Shown here: piece after piece, positions 25,660 to 34,004 of the stretch
Layout of the letters: each line of letters starts with the position of its first letter
How positions within the stretch are numbered: position 1 is the stretch's first letter
DNA from: QHXQ01 sp036389375
GTDB lineage: Bacteria > Acidobacteriota > Blastocatellia > Pyrinomonadales > Pyrinomonadaceae
Assembly (NCBI GenBank): GCA_036389375.1
Contig: DASVQA010000046.1
Location: 1-57,469 of the forward strand
Length of the DNA: 57,469 bases
Direction of reading: 5' to 3'
Translations under genes and position numbers: made by a program
Notes under the pieces: model-generated
What the model saw: only the letters and a program-made list of their open reading frames with translations
What the model was told of the DNA's origin: nothing
Database searches by the model: none

Positions 25660-26235
25660 CTAAGTCCCATTATGCGTGCTCCTTTTATTAATTGACTCGT
25701 CGGTGAGAGTTTGAATAAACGGCCGAAACACATCCATTAAAACACTCTGGTTGTTATATTCACAGGCTGGGTGTAGCGCAGGTCTGGTAGCTACGTGTTG
25801 GAAAATGTCACAAGGGGCAAAGTCCGTGCCTCTAATTACTGCTAGGGTGTTTCGTAAGATGAGGCTGGGGTAGCTGCCATGGCTATAGAAGAATTCATCG
25901 CTATCTAAAAACTCTTTAGTACCCTCCACTGGTTCATTACCGGTAGCACCGTATTGCGGAATGAAGTCTGCCCCCTGGACTATCAAGAATATAGGTTCAT
26001 TTTGGGGAAGAACACGAAGGAGAACAGAGGTAGGTTCTTTCCTGTATTCTGCCTCCTCAATTTCAATCACTCCAGTTCCGTCAACATACCCCCTGATCCC
26101 CGCACCGCAGTTGTTGCAGTACCACGGCCCAAAGCTCGTACCGGGATCAATGTTTGAACCACAGTAGCTGCTTTCATCACCACATCCGGCGCACCGAATG
26201 TAGACCTCTGTTTTCTCCGTGAGTGTTGCTTTCAT
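25660..26235 (-). CDS. Hypothetical zinc-ribbon protein
   Basis: 191 residues, not recognised. The N-terminal 45 residues form a zinc ribbon with two CxxC knuckles (IRCAGCGDE and YCNNCGAG), followed by an acidic spacer (EIEEAEYRKEP) and a mixed alpha/beta region with strands such as VLLRVLP and IFLIVQGADFIPQ. There is no signal peptide. GGAG lies seven bases before the ATG at 26235. It is the last gene of the island: about 145 bases further right lies the promoter of the fatty-acid operon, divergently oriented. The low GC content matches the 24282 gene. Confidence 0.65.
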   Translation of the reverse strand: MKATLTEKTEVYIRCAGCGDESSYCGSNIDPGTSFGPWYCNNCGAGIRGYVDGTGVIEIEEAEYRKEPTSVLLRVLPQNEPIFLIVQGADFIPQYGATGNEPVEGTKEFLDSDEFFYSHGSYPSLILRNTLAVIRGTDFAPCDIFQHVATRPALHPACEYNNQSVLMDVFRPFIQTLTDESINKRSTHNGT

Positions 26236-26379
26236 CTCTTAACTCCAAGGTAAGCCATGCACTACGCATTCACGATTTATGCAGGAAATTTCATAATTTA
26301 TGAGCTACGTTTCATATTTAATGCCCGACCTGACAAGTTTGCTGTAAGTCTGAATCAACCTGCCGATTTTGGGCCGGCC

Positions 26380-26408
26380 TTGCTGAATGAATACTCATTC
26401 AGTATGAT
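26380..26408 (+). promoter_or_regulatory. Fatty-acid operon promoter with FadR(TetR)-type operator
   Basis: A perfect inverted repeat TGAATGA-ATAC-TCATTCA (26384-26401) fits the binding sequence known for TetR-family FadR repressors of beta-oxidation genes. It fills the spacer between TTGCTG (26380-26385) and TATGAT (26403-26408), 17 bases apart, so a bound repressor would block polymerase; acyl-CoA would release it. Confidence 0.8.
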
Positions 26409-26457
26409 GAGGGCGCTTCGTTGGTCTGATCCCCTGCTGGAAAGGTCTCTCGATTTT

Positions 26458-28869
26458 ATGCTGCGATTTGAAAAGGCGGCGGTGTTGGGCGCGGGCACGA
26501 TGGGCGCGCAGATCGCCGCGCATCTGGCGAATGCCGGCCTCCTCGTCCTGCTGCTCGACCTCCCGCCGCGCGAGTTGACGCCGGAAGAAATGGCGCAAGG
26601 GTTGACGCTCGACGCCCGGCAGGTGCGCAATCGCATCGCGCAAGCGGGGCTGACGGGGGCGCTCAAGGCGAAGCCCGCCGCGTTCATGTCGCCGGCGCGC
26701 GCCGCGCTCGTCTCGGTCGGCAATTTTGAAGACGACATGGCGCGGCTGAAGGATTGCGATCTGATCATCGAAGCGGTTGTCGAAAATCTTGAGATCAAGC
26801 GCAAACTCTACGAGCGCGTGGAACAGTTTCGCCGGCCCCGTTCGGTCGTGGCGACGAACACGAGCGGCATCCCCGTGCGACAACTAGCCGAAGGGCGCAC
26901 GGAAGATTTCCGCGCGCATTTTCTTGGCACACACTTCTTCAATCCGCCGCGCTACCTGCATCTCTGCGAGTTGATCCCGACCGAATGGACGAGTCCTGAA
27001 GTCGCCTGCTCAATCGCCGGCTTCCTCGATCAACGACTCGGCAAGGGCGTCGTCGTCGCCAAAGACCGGCCGAACTTCATCGCCAACCGCATCGGCACTT
27101 ACGGCGCGCTCGTCACCATCCAGACGATGCTCGACGGCGGCTACAGCATTGAAGAGGTGGACAAGATCACGGGCCCCGCCTTAGGGCGACCCAAATCCGC
27201 TACCTTCCGCACGTTCGACATCGTCGGTTTAGACGTGCTGTTGCACGTCACCAAAAATCTCTACGAGGCTGTGCCCGAAGACGAGGAGCGCGCCGTGTTT
27301 CGCGCGCCGGAGTTTCTGCAACAGATGCTTGACCGCGGCTTGCTCGGCGCGAAGACGGGCGGCGGTTTCTATCGCAAGCAGCGCGGCGAAGGTGCGAAGC
27401 AGGAGATCTGGACGCTCGATCATGCTTCGCTCGAATACCGGCCGGCGCAGAAGGTGAAACTGCCCGCGCTCGACATGGCCAAGAATATCGAGGACGTGCG
27501 CGAGCGGATCAAGTCGCTCGTCTGGGGTAAAGATCGCGTCGGGGCATTCCTGTGGCAGACGGTTGCAAAAACTTTGCGCTACGCTGCGCAACGCATCCCG
27601 GAGATCGCGGACAACGTGTTGGACGTTGATCGCGCGATGCGCTGGGGCTTCGGCTGGGAGTTGGGCGTCTTTGAGACTTGGGACGCCATCGGCGTCGAGA
27701 AATCGGTCGCGCGCATGCGTGAAGAGGGCAGCCCGATTCCCGCCAACGTGGAACGAATGCTGGCAACGGGCGCGACCTCGTTCTACAAGCACGAGCAGGG
27801 ACAGCAGTTCTTCTTCGACTTCGCCACGCTCGACTACAAACCGCTCAACGAGCCGGCCGGCACGATCATCCTGAAGTCGGTTAAGGAACGCACGGGCGTC
27901 GTCAAGCGGAATGCGGGCGCGTCGCTCGTCGATCTCGGCGACGGCGTGGCGTGTCTTGAGTTCCACTCGAAGATGAACGCCATCGGCGGCGACACGATCC
28001 AGATGTTGAAGACGGCGCTCGCGGAAGTCGAACAGAATTTCGTCGGGCTGGTCGTCGGCAATCAGGGCGCGAACTTCTGCGTCGGCGCGAACCTGATGCT
28101 AATGCTGATGGGCGCGCAGGACGAAGAGTGGGACGAGCTAGACCTGATGGTGCGCGCCTTCCAACAGGCGACGATGAGCCTGCGCTACTCGACCAAGCCC
28201 GTCGTAGTCGCGCCGTTTAATCTGGCTATCGGCGGCGGCTGCGAATTTTTGCTGCACGGTGATCGCGTGCGCGCCGCGGCCGAGTTATACACAGGGCTGG
28301 TGGAGGTGGGTGTCGGGATCATCCCGGCGGGCGGCGGCACGAAGGAGATGACCTTGCGCGCGCTCGATGCGATTCCGAAAGGGATGGACGACGCCGATCC
28401 GTTTCCCTTCATCAAGCGCGCGTTCGAGACAATGGCGCTGGCGAAAGTCTCAACGTCGGCGATGGAGGCGCGCGGGCTTCAGTTCCTGCGCGATGACGAT
28501 GCGATCTCGATGAACGCGGATCGGCTCATCGCCGACGCGAAACAGGAAGTGCTGGCGCTTGTGCGTGCCGGCTACGTCGCGCCGCAGCCGCGCACGGACA
28601 TACTCGCGCTCGGTTTGCCCGCGCTCGTCACCTTGAAACTCGGCATTCACCAGATGAAGCGCGGCGGTTTTATCTCAGACCACGACGCGCTCATCGGCGA
28701 GAAGCTTGCGCGCATCATGACGGGCGGCGATCTGAACCATCCGACGCGCGTCTCCGAACAACACCTGCTCGACCTTGAGCGCGAAGCGTTCCTCTCGCTT
28801 GCGGGCGAGCGCAAGACGCAGGAGCGCATGGCGCACACGCTCAAGACGGGCAAGCCGTTGAGGAATTAG
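26458..28869 (+). CDS. fadN: 3-hydroxyacyl-CoA dehydrogenase / enoyl-CoA hydratase, FadN type
   Basis: 803 residues. The N-terminal half is the NAD-binding dehydrogenase (VLGAGTMGAQIAAHLANAG, then HFFNPP) with its helical C-terminal domains. The last 250 residues are an enoyl-CoA hydratase/crotonase fold (FVGLVVGNQGANFCVGANL, then IGGGCEFLLHGDR for the oxyanion hole). This order is opposite to E. coli FadB and equals that of B. subtilis FadN. It performs hydration and NAD-dependent oxidation in beta-oxidation in the cytoplasm. I start at the ATG at 26458, just before the Rossmann strand; the open frame further upstream contains the promoter. It is first in an operon with a YbaK-like gene, a thiolase and an acyl-CoA dehydrogenase under a FadR-type box. 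Confidence 0.93.
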   Translation: MLRFEKAAVLGAGTMGAQIAAHLANAGLLVLLLDLPPRELTPEEMAQGLTLDARQVRNRIAQAGLTGALKAKPAAFMSPARAALVSVGNFEDDMARLKDCDLIIEAVVENLEIKRKLYERVEQFRRPRSVVATNTSGIPVRQLAEGRTEDFRAHFLGTHFFNPPRYLHLCELIPTEWTSPEVACSIAGFLDQRLGKGVVVAKDRPNFIANRIGTYGALVTIQTMLDGGYSIEEVDKITGPALGRPKSATFRTFDIVGLDVLLHVTKNLYEAVPEDEERAVFRAPEFLQQMLDRGLLGAKTGGGFYRKQRGEGAKQEIWTLDHASLEYRPAQKVKLPALDMAKNIEDVRERIKSLVWGKDRVGAFLWQTVAKTLRYAAQRIPEIADNVLDVDRAMRWGFGWELGVFETWDAIGVEKSVARMREEGSPIPANVERMLATGATSFYKHEQGQQFFFDFATLDYKPLNEPAGTIILKSVKERTGVVKRNAGASLVDLGDGVACLEFHSKMNAIGGDTIQMLKTALAEVEQNFVGLVVGNQGANFCVGANLMLMLMGAQDEEWDELDLMVRAFQQATMSLRYSTKPVVVAPFNLAIGGGCEFLLHGDRVRAAAELYTGLVEVGVGIIPAGGGTKEMTLRALDAIPKGMDDADPFPFIKRAFETMALAKVSTSAMEARGLQFLRDDDAISMNADRLIADAKQEVLALVRAGYVAPQPRTDILALGLPALVTLKLGIHQMKRGGFISDHDALIGEKLARIMTGGDLNHPTRVSEQHLLDLEREAFLSLAGERKTQERMAHTLKTGKPLRN

Positions 28870-28875
28870 TTGTTT

Positions 28876-29349
28876 ATGGATTACCCGGTGACGCCGGCCG
28901 TGCGCGTGTTGCGCGAGCAGCAGGTTGAGTTTGCGCCGCACCTGTACAGTTATGAGGAGCGCGGCGGGACGCGCCACTCGGCGGAGGCGCTGGGCGTGGC
29001 GGAGCACGCGGTCGTGAAGACGCTGGTGTTTGAGACGGACGCGCGCAAACCGCTCGTCGTGTTGATGCACGGCGACCGCGAGGTTTCGACCAAGCAGTTG
29101 GCGCGCACGCTCAATGTGAAAAGCGTGCAACCGTGCGCGCCCGCGACGGCGCAGAAGCACACAGGCTATCTGGTCGGCGGCACGTCGCCCTTTGGCACGC
29201 GCACGAAGCTGCCGGTCTACGTCGAGCGCACGATCTTCGAGTTGCCGAAGATTTATATCAACGGCGGGAAGCGCGGATTTCTCGTCGAGCTTGAGCCGCG
29301 CGTGCTGCGCGAGTTGTTGCCGGTCGTGGAAGTGAGCGTCGCCGTCTGA
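28876..29349 (+). CDS. ybaK: YbaK/EbsC-type aminoacyl-tRNA deacylase
   Basis: 157 residues from the ATG at 28876, six bases after the fadN stop and without a clear ribosome site, so coupled. It has the YbaK fold pattern: HSAEALGVAEHAVVKTLVF, then VLMHGDREVSTKQLARTL with the conserved lysine, and VGGTSPFGTRTKLPVYVE with the diagnostic GGxSPxG loop. The family hydrolyses mischarged Cys-tRNA(Pro) or related species, protecting translation fidelity. Its position inside a fatty-acid operon is unusual and may be incidental co-transcription. Confidence 0.88.
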   Translation: MDYPVTPAVRVLREQQVEFAPHLYSYEERGGTRHSAEALGVAEHAVVKTLVFETDARKPLVVLMHGDREVSTKQLARTLNVKSVQPCAPATAQKHTGYLVGGTSPFGTRTKLPVYVERTIFELPKIYINGGKRGFLVELEPRVLRELLPVVEVSVAV

Positions 29350-29381
29350 CGGCGCGCGGGCATTATGTTAGAGGCAAAATT

Positions 29382-30566
29382 ATGAGAGACGCGGTTATCG
29401 TTTCGGCCGTGCGCACGGCCGTGGGCAAAGCGCCGAAGGGAACGCTTCGTTATACGCGCCCCGACGAGCTAGGCGCAGAGGTGATCAAGGAGGCGCTCCG
29501 GCGGGCCGAGGGCGTCGAAGTGTCAGATGTCGAGGACGTGATCATGGGCTGCGCGATGCCGGAAGCGGAGCAGGGCATGAACGTCGCGCGGGCGGCGGCG
29601 ATCCGCGCCGGGTTGCCGGTTGAAACTTCCGCGATGACCGTCAATCGTTTCTGTTCGTCGGGGCTGCAATCAATCGCCATCGCGGCCGACCGGATCAGGA
29701 CGGGCAGCGCGGAGGTGGTCGTCGCGGGCGGCTTGGAGACGATGTCCATGATCCCGATGGGCGGGCACATCATCCGGCCGAACCCGTACCTCGTCGAACA
29801 CTACCCCGACTTTTATCTGAACATGGGGCTGGCCACAGAGAACGTCGCGCGCAAATACGAAGTCTCGCGCGATGCGCAGGACGAGTTTGCGCTGCGCTCA
29901 CACACACGCGCGGCGGCGGCGCAGGACGCGGGCAAGTTCGCAGACGAGATCGTGCCACTCACCTTGACGCTCGAAGAGTTGGACGAACGCGGCCGAAAGA
30001 CGCGGCGCGAGGTGACGTTCACGCAGGACGAGGGCGTGCGGCGCGACACTTCGGCCGCGGGGCTGGCGAAACTGAAGCCGGCGTTTCACGCGCAGGGCAC
30101 GATCACGGCGGGCAACGCCTCGCAGATGTCGGACGGCGCGGCGGCGGCGGTCGTCATGTCGGATGCGCGCGCAAAGGAGTTGGGCTTGCAACCGCTGGCG
30201 CGCTTCGTAGCCTACGCGACCGCCGGTTGCCCGCCCGAAGAGATGGGCATCGGGCCGGTCTATGCCATTCCGAAGGCGCTCAAACTCGCGGGCTTGACGC
30301 TCGATCAGATTGACGTGATCGAGTTGAACGAAGCGTTCGCCGCGCAGTCGCTCGCCGTCATCAAAACGCTGGGGCTTGACCCTGAGCGCGTGAACGTCAA
30401 CGGCGGCGCGATTGCGCTCGGTCATCCGCTCGGCTGCACGGGCGCGAAGCTGACGGCGACCGTCTTGCGCGAACTCGCCCGCCGCAACGGTCGCTACGCG
30501 ATGGTGACGATGTGCGTGGGCGGCGGCATGGGCGCGGCCGGGATTTTCGAGCGTGTGGCCGGCTAG
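29382..30566 (+). CDS. fadA: Acetyl-CoA acyltransferase (3-ketoacyl-CoA thiolase)
   Basis: 394 residues, full thiolase length. The active-site cysteine is in NRFCSSGLQ, the second catalytic pair in NGGAIALGHPLGCTGA, and the C-terminal cysteine block in CVGGGMGAAGIFER. It cleaves 3-ketoacyl-CoA to acetyl-CoA and a shortened acyl-CoA, the last step of beta-oxidation, and partners the FadN protein encoded upstream. GAGG lies seven bases before the ATG. It is 32 bases downstream of the YbaK-like gene and ahead of a small zinc-ribbon gene and the acyl-CoA dehydrogenase. Confidence 0.94.
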   Translation: MRDAVIVSAVRTAVGKAPKGTLRYTRPDELGAEVIKEALRRAEGVEVSDVEDVIMGCAMPEAEQGMNVARAAAIRAGLPVETSAMTVNRFCSSGLQSIAIAADRIRTGSAEVVVAGGLETMSMIPMGGHIIRPNPYLVEHYPDFYLNMGLATENVARKYEVSRDAQDEFALRSHTRAAAAQDAGKFADEIVPLTLTLEELDERGRKTRREVTFTQDEGVRRDTSAAGLAKLKPAFHAQGTITAGNASQMSDGAAAAVVMSDARAKELGLQPLARFVAYATAGCPPEEMGIGPVYAIPKALKLAGLTLDQIDVIELNEAFAAQSLAVIKTLGLDPERVNVNGGAIALGHPLGCTGAKLTATVLRELARRNGRYAMVTMCVGGGMGAAGIFERVAG

Positions 30567-30574
30567 AAGGGTTT

Positions 30575-30892
30575 ATGTTCTGCCCGAAGTGCGGTGATGA
30601 GTTGACCGAAACGCGCGGCGAGTTGACCTGCGTGCGCGGCGAGATGAGCATGAGCCAGTATCTCTCTGTGCAGTTCAAGGATTGTTACGAACGGCAAGTA
30701 CGCGCGCCCCGTGAAATGCCTTTATCGTCCGGCATAGGCGGCGATTGGTTCTGCCCGGGTTGTGGCATTCCCGCGCCGGAGGAGCCAAAGGGTGTCGTTC
30801 GGTGTCAACAGTGTGGTCGCAGCCTGAACGAGTTCCTTTATCAGTTGATTGAACGGTGCGCGCACAGACGCGACCGCAGCGAAGCAAGTTAA
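30575..30892 (+). CDS. Small zinc-ribbon protein in the fatty-acid operon
   Basis: 105 residues from the ATG at 30575, with AGAAGG four bases upstream. The longer frame shadows the thiolase end. It has three Cys-pair knuckles, FCPKCGDEL at the very N-terminus, FCPGCGIPA and VRCQQCGRS, so it binds at least one and probably two zinc ions. The C-terminal NEFLYQLIERCAHR forms a helix. I do not recognise a family beyond zinc ribbon. Sitting eight bases after the thiolase and 19 before the acyl-CoA dehydrogenase, it shares the operon but has no evident enzymatic role. Confidence 0.75.
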   Translation: MFCPKCGDELTETRGELTCVRGEMSMSQYLSVQFKDCYERQVRAPREMPLSSGIGGDWFCPGCGIPAPEEPKGVVRCQQCGRSLNEFLYQLIERCAHRRDRSEAS

Positions 30893-30911
30893 GAGCGGAA
30901 AGGAAAATACT

Positions 30912-32690
30912 ATGTCAGCGGTAGCCGAAGAGAAACAGATCATCGCGGGTGGGAGTTTTCTGATCGAGGAGCGCACGACCGCAGAGGTCTTCACGCCCGA
31001 AGACTTCACCGACGAGCATCGCATGATCGCGGACACGACGCGCGAGTTCATAGACAACGAGGTGCGCCCCGCCATCGAAGCCTTAGAGCAGCACGACTGG
31101 CAACTGGCGCGCGAGTTGATCCGCAAGGGCGCGGAGTTGGGCCTCATCGGCGTCAACATTCCCGAAGAGTACGGCGGGCTTGGGCTTGATCAGACGAGCG
31201 GCGCGATCATCGGCGAGTATCTGGGCCGCTCCGCTTCGTTCGCCACGTCGCTCGGCGCGCAATCGGGGATCGGTCTTACGCCGATCATCTATTTCGGCAC
31301 GGAGGCGGCGAAGCGAAAGTATCTGCCGAAGATTTCATCGGGCGAACTCATTACGGCCTATGCGCTGACCGAATCCGGCTCCGGCTCGGACGCGCTGGCG
31401 GCGAAAGCGACCGCGCGGCTGAGCGCCGATGGCACGCATTACATCCTCAACGGCGAGAAGATGTGGATCACGAACGGCGGCTTCGCCGATCTCTTCATCG
31501 TCTTTGCGAAAGTGGACGGCGACAAGTTCAGCGGCTTCATCGTCGAGCGGCAGCCCGGTCTCACCAACGGCGCGGAAGAACACAAGATGGGCATCAAGGG
31601 GTCGAGCACGACGGCGCTCGTCCTCGCCGATGTGACCACGCCGGTCGAAAATCTGTTGGGCGAAGTCGGCAAAGGCGCGCGGATCGCGTTCAACATTCTG
31701 AACTTCGGGCGCTTCAAACTCGGCGCGATGTGCGCGGGCGGCATGAAACTGATGCTGCACGAATCTGTGCGCTACGCGAACGAGCGGCATCAGTTCGGCA
31801 AACCGATCTCTTCGTTCGGCGCGATCAAGGCGAAGCTGGCGGAGATGGCGATCAAGACTTGGGTTGGCGAGACGATGGTCTATCGCACGCTCGGTCTCAT
31901 CGAGAACGCCATCAGCGATGCGCCGGACAGCGAAGCGAAACTGCGCGGCATCGAGGAGTACGCCGCCGAATGCTCGATCATCAAGGTGATGCTCTCGGAG
32001 TTCTGCAACTTCGTCGCCGACGAGATGGTGCAAATCTACGGGGGCTACGGTTATTCGGCCGACTATCCGGCCGAGCGCGCCTATCGTGATTCGCGCATCA
32101 ATCGCATCTTCGAGGGCACGAACGAGATCAACCGCATGTTGATTCCCGGTCGCCTGATGAAAAGCGCCATGAGCGGCAAACTCGCGCTCCTGCCCGCCGC
32201 GCAGAAGTTGATGGACGAAGTGCTCGCACCCGCGCTCGGCCGTCTGGACGAAGACGAGGGCGTGCTCGCAACCGAGTTGAAACTCGCGCAGGCGGCCAAG
32301 AAAGTGGCCCTCATGACGCTCGGCACGGCCGTGCAGAAGTACATGACGGCGCTCGCCGAGCAGCAGGAAATCCTGATGGGCGTCGCCGACATCATCATGG
32401 AAGCATACGCGATGGAATCGGCCGTGCTGCGCGCGCAGAAACTGGCCGCCGCGCAAGGGCCGGAGCAGACGGCGCGCTACCTCGACATGGTGCAGGTCTT
32501 CTGCCACGACGCGATTGACCGCATCGAGACGCACGCCCGGCAGACCCTCGCCGCCATGAGCGAAGGCGACGAACTACGCATGCTCCTTGCGGCCCTACGC
32601 CGCTTCACCAAACGCACGCCCGTCAACACCGTCGCCGCGCGCCAACGCATCGCCGACGTGCTGATTAAGGCGAACAAGTACGCGTATTGA
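30912..32690 (+). CDS. fadE: Acyl-CoA dehydrogenase, long form (FadE/VLCAD-like)
   Basis: 592 residues, the length of B. subtilis FadE and of very-long-chain dehydrogenases, which carry an extra helical C-terminal domain. It has the FAD and substrate blocks YALTESGSGSDA and MWITNGG, and the motif GYGYSADYPAERAYRDSR followed by IFEGTNEI, whose Glu is the catalytic base. It oxidises acyl-CoA to 2-enoyl-CoA, the first step of beta-oxidation. AAAGGA lies about seven bases before the ATG at 30912. It is the last gene of the FadN-FadA-FadE-type operon; heptamer hairpin B begins four bases after its stop. Confidence 0.93.
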   Translation: MSAVAEEKQIIAGGSFLIEERTTAEVFTPEDFTDEHRMIADTTREFIDNEVRPAIEALEQHDWQLARELIRKGAELGLIGVNIPEEYGGLGLDQTSGAIIGEYLGRSASFATSLGAQSGIGLTPIIYFGTEAAKRKYLPKISSGELITAYALTESGSGSDALAAKATARLSADGTHYILNGEKMWITNGGFADLFIVFAKVDGDKFSGFIVERQPGLTNGAEEHKMGIKGSSTTALVLADVTTPVENLLGEVGKGARIAFNILNFGRFKLGAMCAGGMKLMLHESVRYANERHQFGKPISSFGAIKAKLAEMAIKTWVGETMVYRTLGLIENAISDAPDSEAKLRGIEEYAAECSIIKVMLSEFCNFVADEMVQIYGGYGYSADYPAERAYRDSRINRIFEGTNEINRMLIPGRLMKSAMSGKLALLPAAQKLMDEVLAPALGRLDEDEGVLATELKLAQAAKKVALMTLGTAVQKYMTALAEQQEILMGVADIIMEAYAMESAVLRAQKLAAAQGPEQTARYLDMVQVFCHDAIDRIETHARQTLAAMSEGDELRMLLAALRRFTKRTPVNTVAARQRIADVLIKANKYAY

Positions 32691-32693
32691 AAA

Positions 32694-32779
32694 AGTAGTC
32701 AGTTGTCGGTAGTCAGTAGAAAGCTGCGAGTAGCGTCTCTGCTTCGCTACTGACTACCGACGACTGACGACTGACTACT
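32694..32779. repeat. Heptamer-repeat hairpin B
   Basis: Six tandem 7-mers beginning with AGTAGTC (32694-32735; variants AGTTGTC, GGTAGTC, AGTAGCG) are followed by a 9-base loop and five inverted 7-mers (32745-32779; CGCTACT, GACTACC, GACGACT twice, GACTACT). The outermost units are exact complements. It fills almost the whole 97-base gap between fadE and the MBL gene. Confidence 0.88.
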
Positions 32780-32787
32780 CCTTCATC

Positions 32788-33768
32788 ATGCGCATCATTC
32801 CCATCTCGCTGCCCACGCCGTTCTACATCGGGCCGGTCAACGTCTATTTGATCGCGGAAGACCCGGTCACGCTCATTGACACGGGGCCGAAGACGAAGGC
32901 GGCGCGCGAGGCTTTGTATGAGGGTTTGCGGCGTGCGCGCATGCGCGTCACAGACATTCGCCGCATCGTGTTGACGCACGCGCACGAGGATCACTGTGGC
33001 TTGGCGAAATCTTTGCGCGACGAAGCAAAGAACGCGGAGGTGCTGGTGCATGGCTGGGAGACGGGGCATCGCGCGGGGCGGCTGGAATACGAAGAACACA
33101 GGGCGCTGCTGGTGCGCGCGGGCGTACCGCCTGATGAGATTACCGCGATGCGGCGCATGTACGAGGGCGTGCGTGAGTATGCCGATGCGCTGGCGGACGA
33201 TGAACACAGTGAGTTGCACGACGACGCGGAGTTAGAATTTGCGGCGGGCGTGCTGCGCGTGGTGCATACGCCGGGGCACACGCCCGGCTCCTGCTCGTTC
33301 GTGCGCGAAGCTGATCGCACCATCATCGCGGGCGATTGCGTCTTGAAGCGCGTCACACCGAATCCCGTGCTCTCGCCCGACCCCGTTGACCCCGCGCGTC
33401 GTTTCCACTCGCTCGCCGAGTATCTCGTCAGCCTCGCGCGCCTGCGCGCATTTGCGCCGACGCTCGTCCACGGCGGGCACGGCGAAGCCGTCACCGACTA
33501 CGAAGAACTCTTCAATCGTTATCTGCGCGCGATTCGTGAACGACAGGCTGAGGTGTTGCGGCTCGTGCCGGGCGCGGGCGCGACCGCCTGGGACATCGCG
33601 CGTACACTCTTTCCCGACGTGGACGACGTGCATCGCTTCCTCGCCGTCTCCGAAGCGGCCGCCCACCTCGACCTCGCGCACTCGGAAAGCAAACTCGCCG
33701 TAGAGTTGAGCAACGGGCGCGAAGTCTATCGCAAGCCGGCGGGCGACGAACCGGCCCTGCGCCGTTAA
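32788..33768 (+). CDS. MBL-fold metallohydrolase (LACTB2-like)
   Basis: 326 residues. The metallo-beta-lactamase motif THAHEDHCG (HxHxDH) is near residue 59, followed by the second-ligand block HTPGHTPGS, the bridging Asp in AGDCVLKR and HGGHGE. The C-terminal 80 residues resemble the winged-helix tail of LACTB2-type enzymes (ATAWDIARTLFPDV). Such proteins hydrolyse esters, thioesters or RNA phosphodiesters with two zinc ions; the substrate is uncertain. Starting eight bases after hairpin B and just downstream of fadE, it could hydrolyse acyl-thioesters, but that is only context. No clear ribosome site is seen before the ATG. Confidence 0.85.
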   Translation: MRIIPISLPTPFYIGPVNVYLIAEDPVTLIDTGPKTKAAREALYEGLRRARMRVTDIRRIVLTHAHEDHCGLAKSLRDEAKNAEVLVHGWETGHRAGRLEYEEHRALLVRAGVPPDEITAMRRMYEGVREYADALADDEHSELHDDAELEFAAGVLRVVHTPGHTPGSCSFVREADRTIIAGDCVLKRVTPNPVLSPDPVDPARRFHSLAEYLVSLARLRAFAPTLVHGGHGEAVTDYEELFNRYLRAIRERQAEVLRLVPGAGATAWDIARTLFPDVDDVHRFLAVSEAAAHLDLAHSESKLAVELSNGREVYRKPAGDEPALRR

Positions 33769-33844
33769 GCTGCGGCGGCGGTTGGCGCGGCTCCGGTGTC
33801 TGCCGTCAAGCCCAAAGCGCAGCACTACTTACCAAATAAGTTGC

Positions 33845-33874
33845 TTGACAGTGGCTGTGGACGGCACTGATAAT
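33845..33874 (+). promoter_or_regulatory. Promoter of the GAF-protein gene
   Basis: TTGACA (33845-33850), 18-base spacer, GATAAT (33869-33874), about 130 bases before the GTG start. The -35 is preceded by TGC, giving TGCTTGACA, the same word found in the island promoters at 16.9-18.5 kb; this matters when judging those as operators. Confidence 0.6.
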
Positions 33875-34004
33875 CCGAAAGAACTGTCGGTGCGGCCGGC
33901 AGCGGCAAGTCACACACGTCCGCTCGGCGCAACCGCGCCTGAGCCGGCCTCAAACGAACCCGCACACTGTGATCACCCTGATTCGGACGGAGGAGAGCGA
34001 AACT

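Noticed and set aside
26257..26457. 67-residue N-terminal extension of FadN
   Set aside because: It contains the promoter and FadR-type box; the Rossmann strand starts right after the ATG at 26458.
33842..33850. TGCTTGACA as a further XRE operator
   Set aside because: It is part of a good promoter of a core GAF gene, without palindrome or phased half-sites; used instead as a caution against over-reading the island motif.
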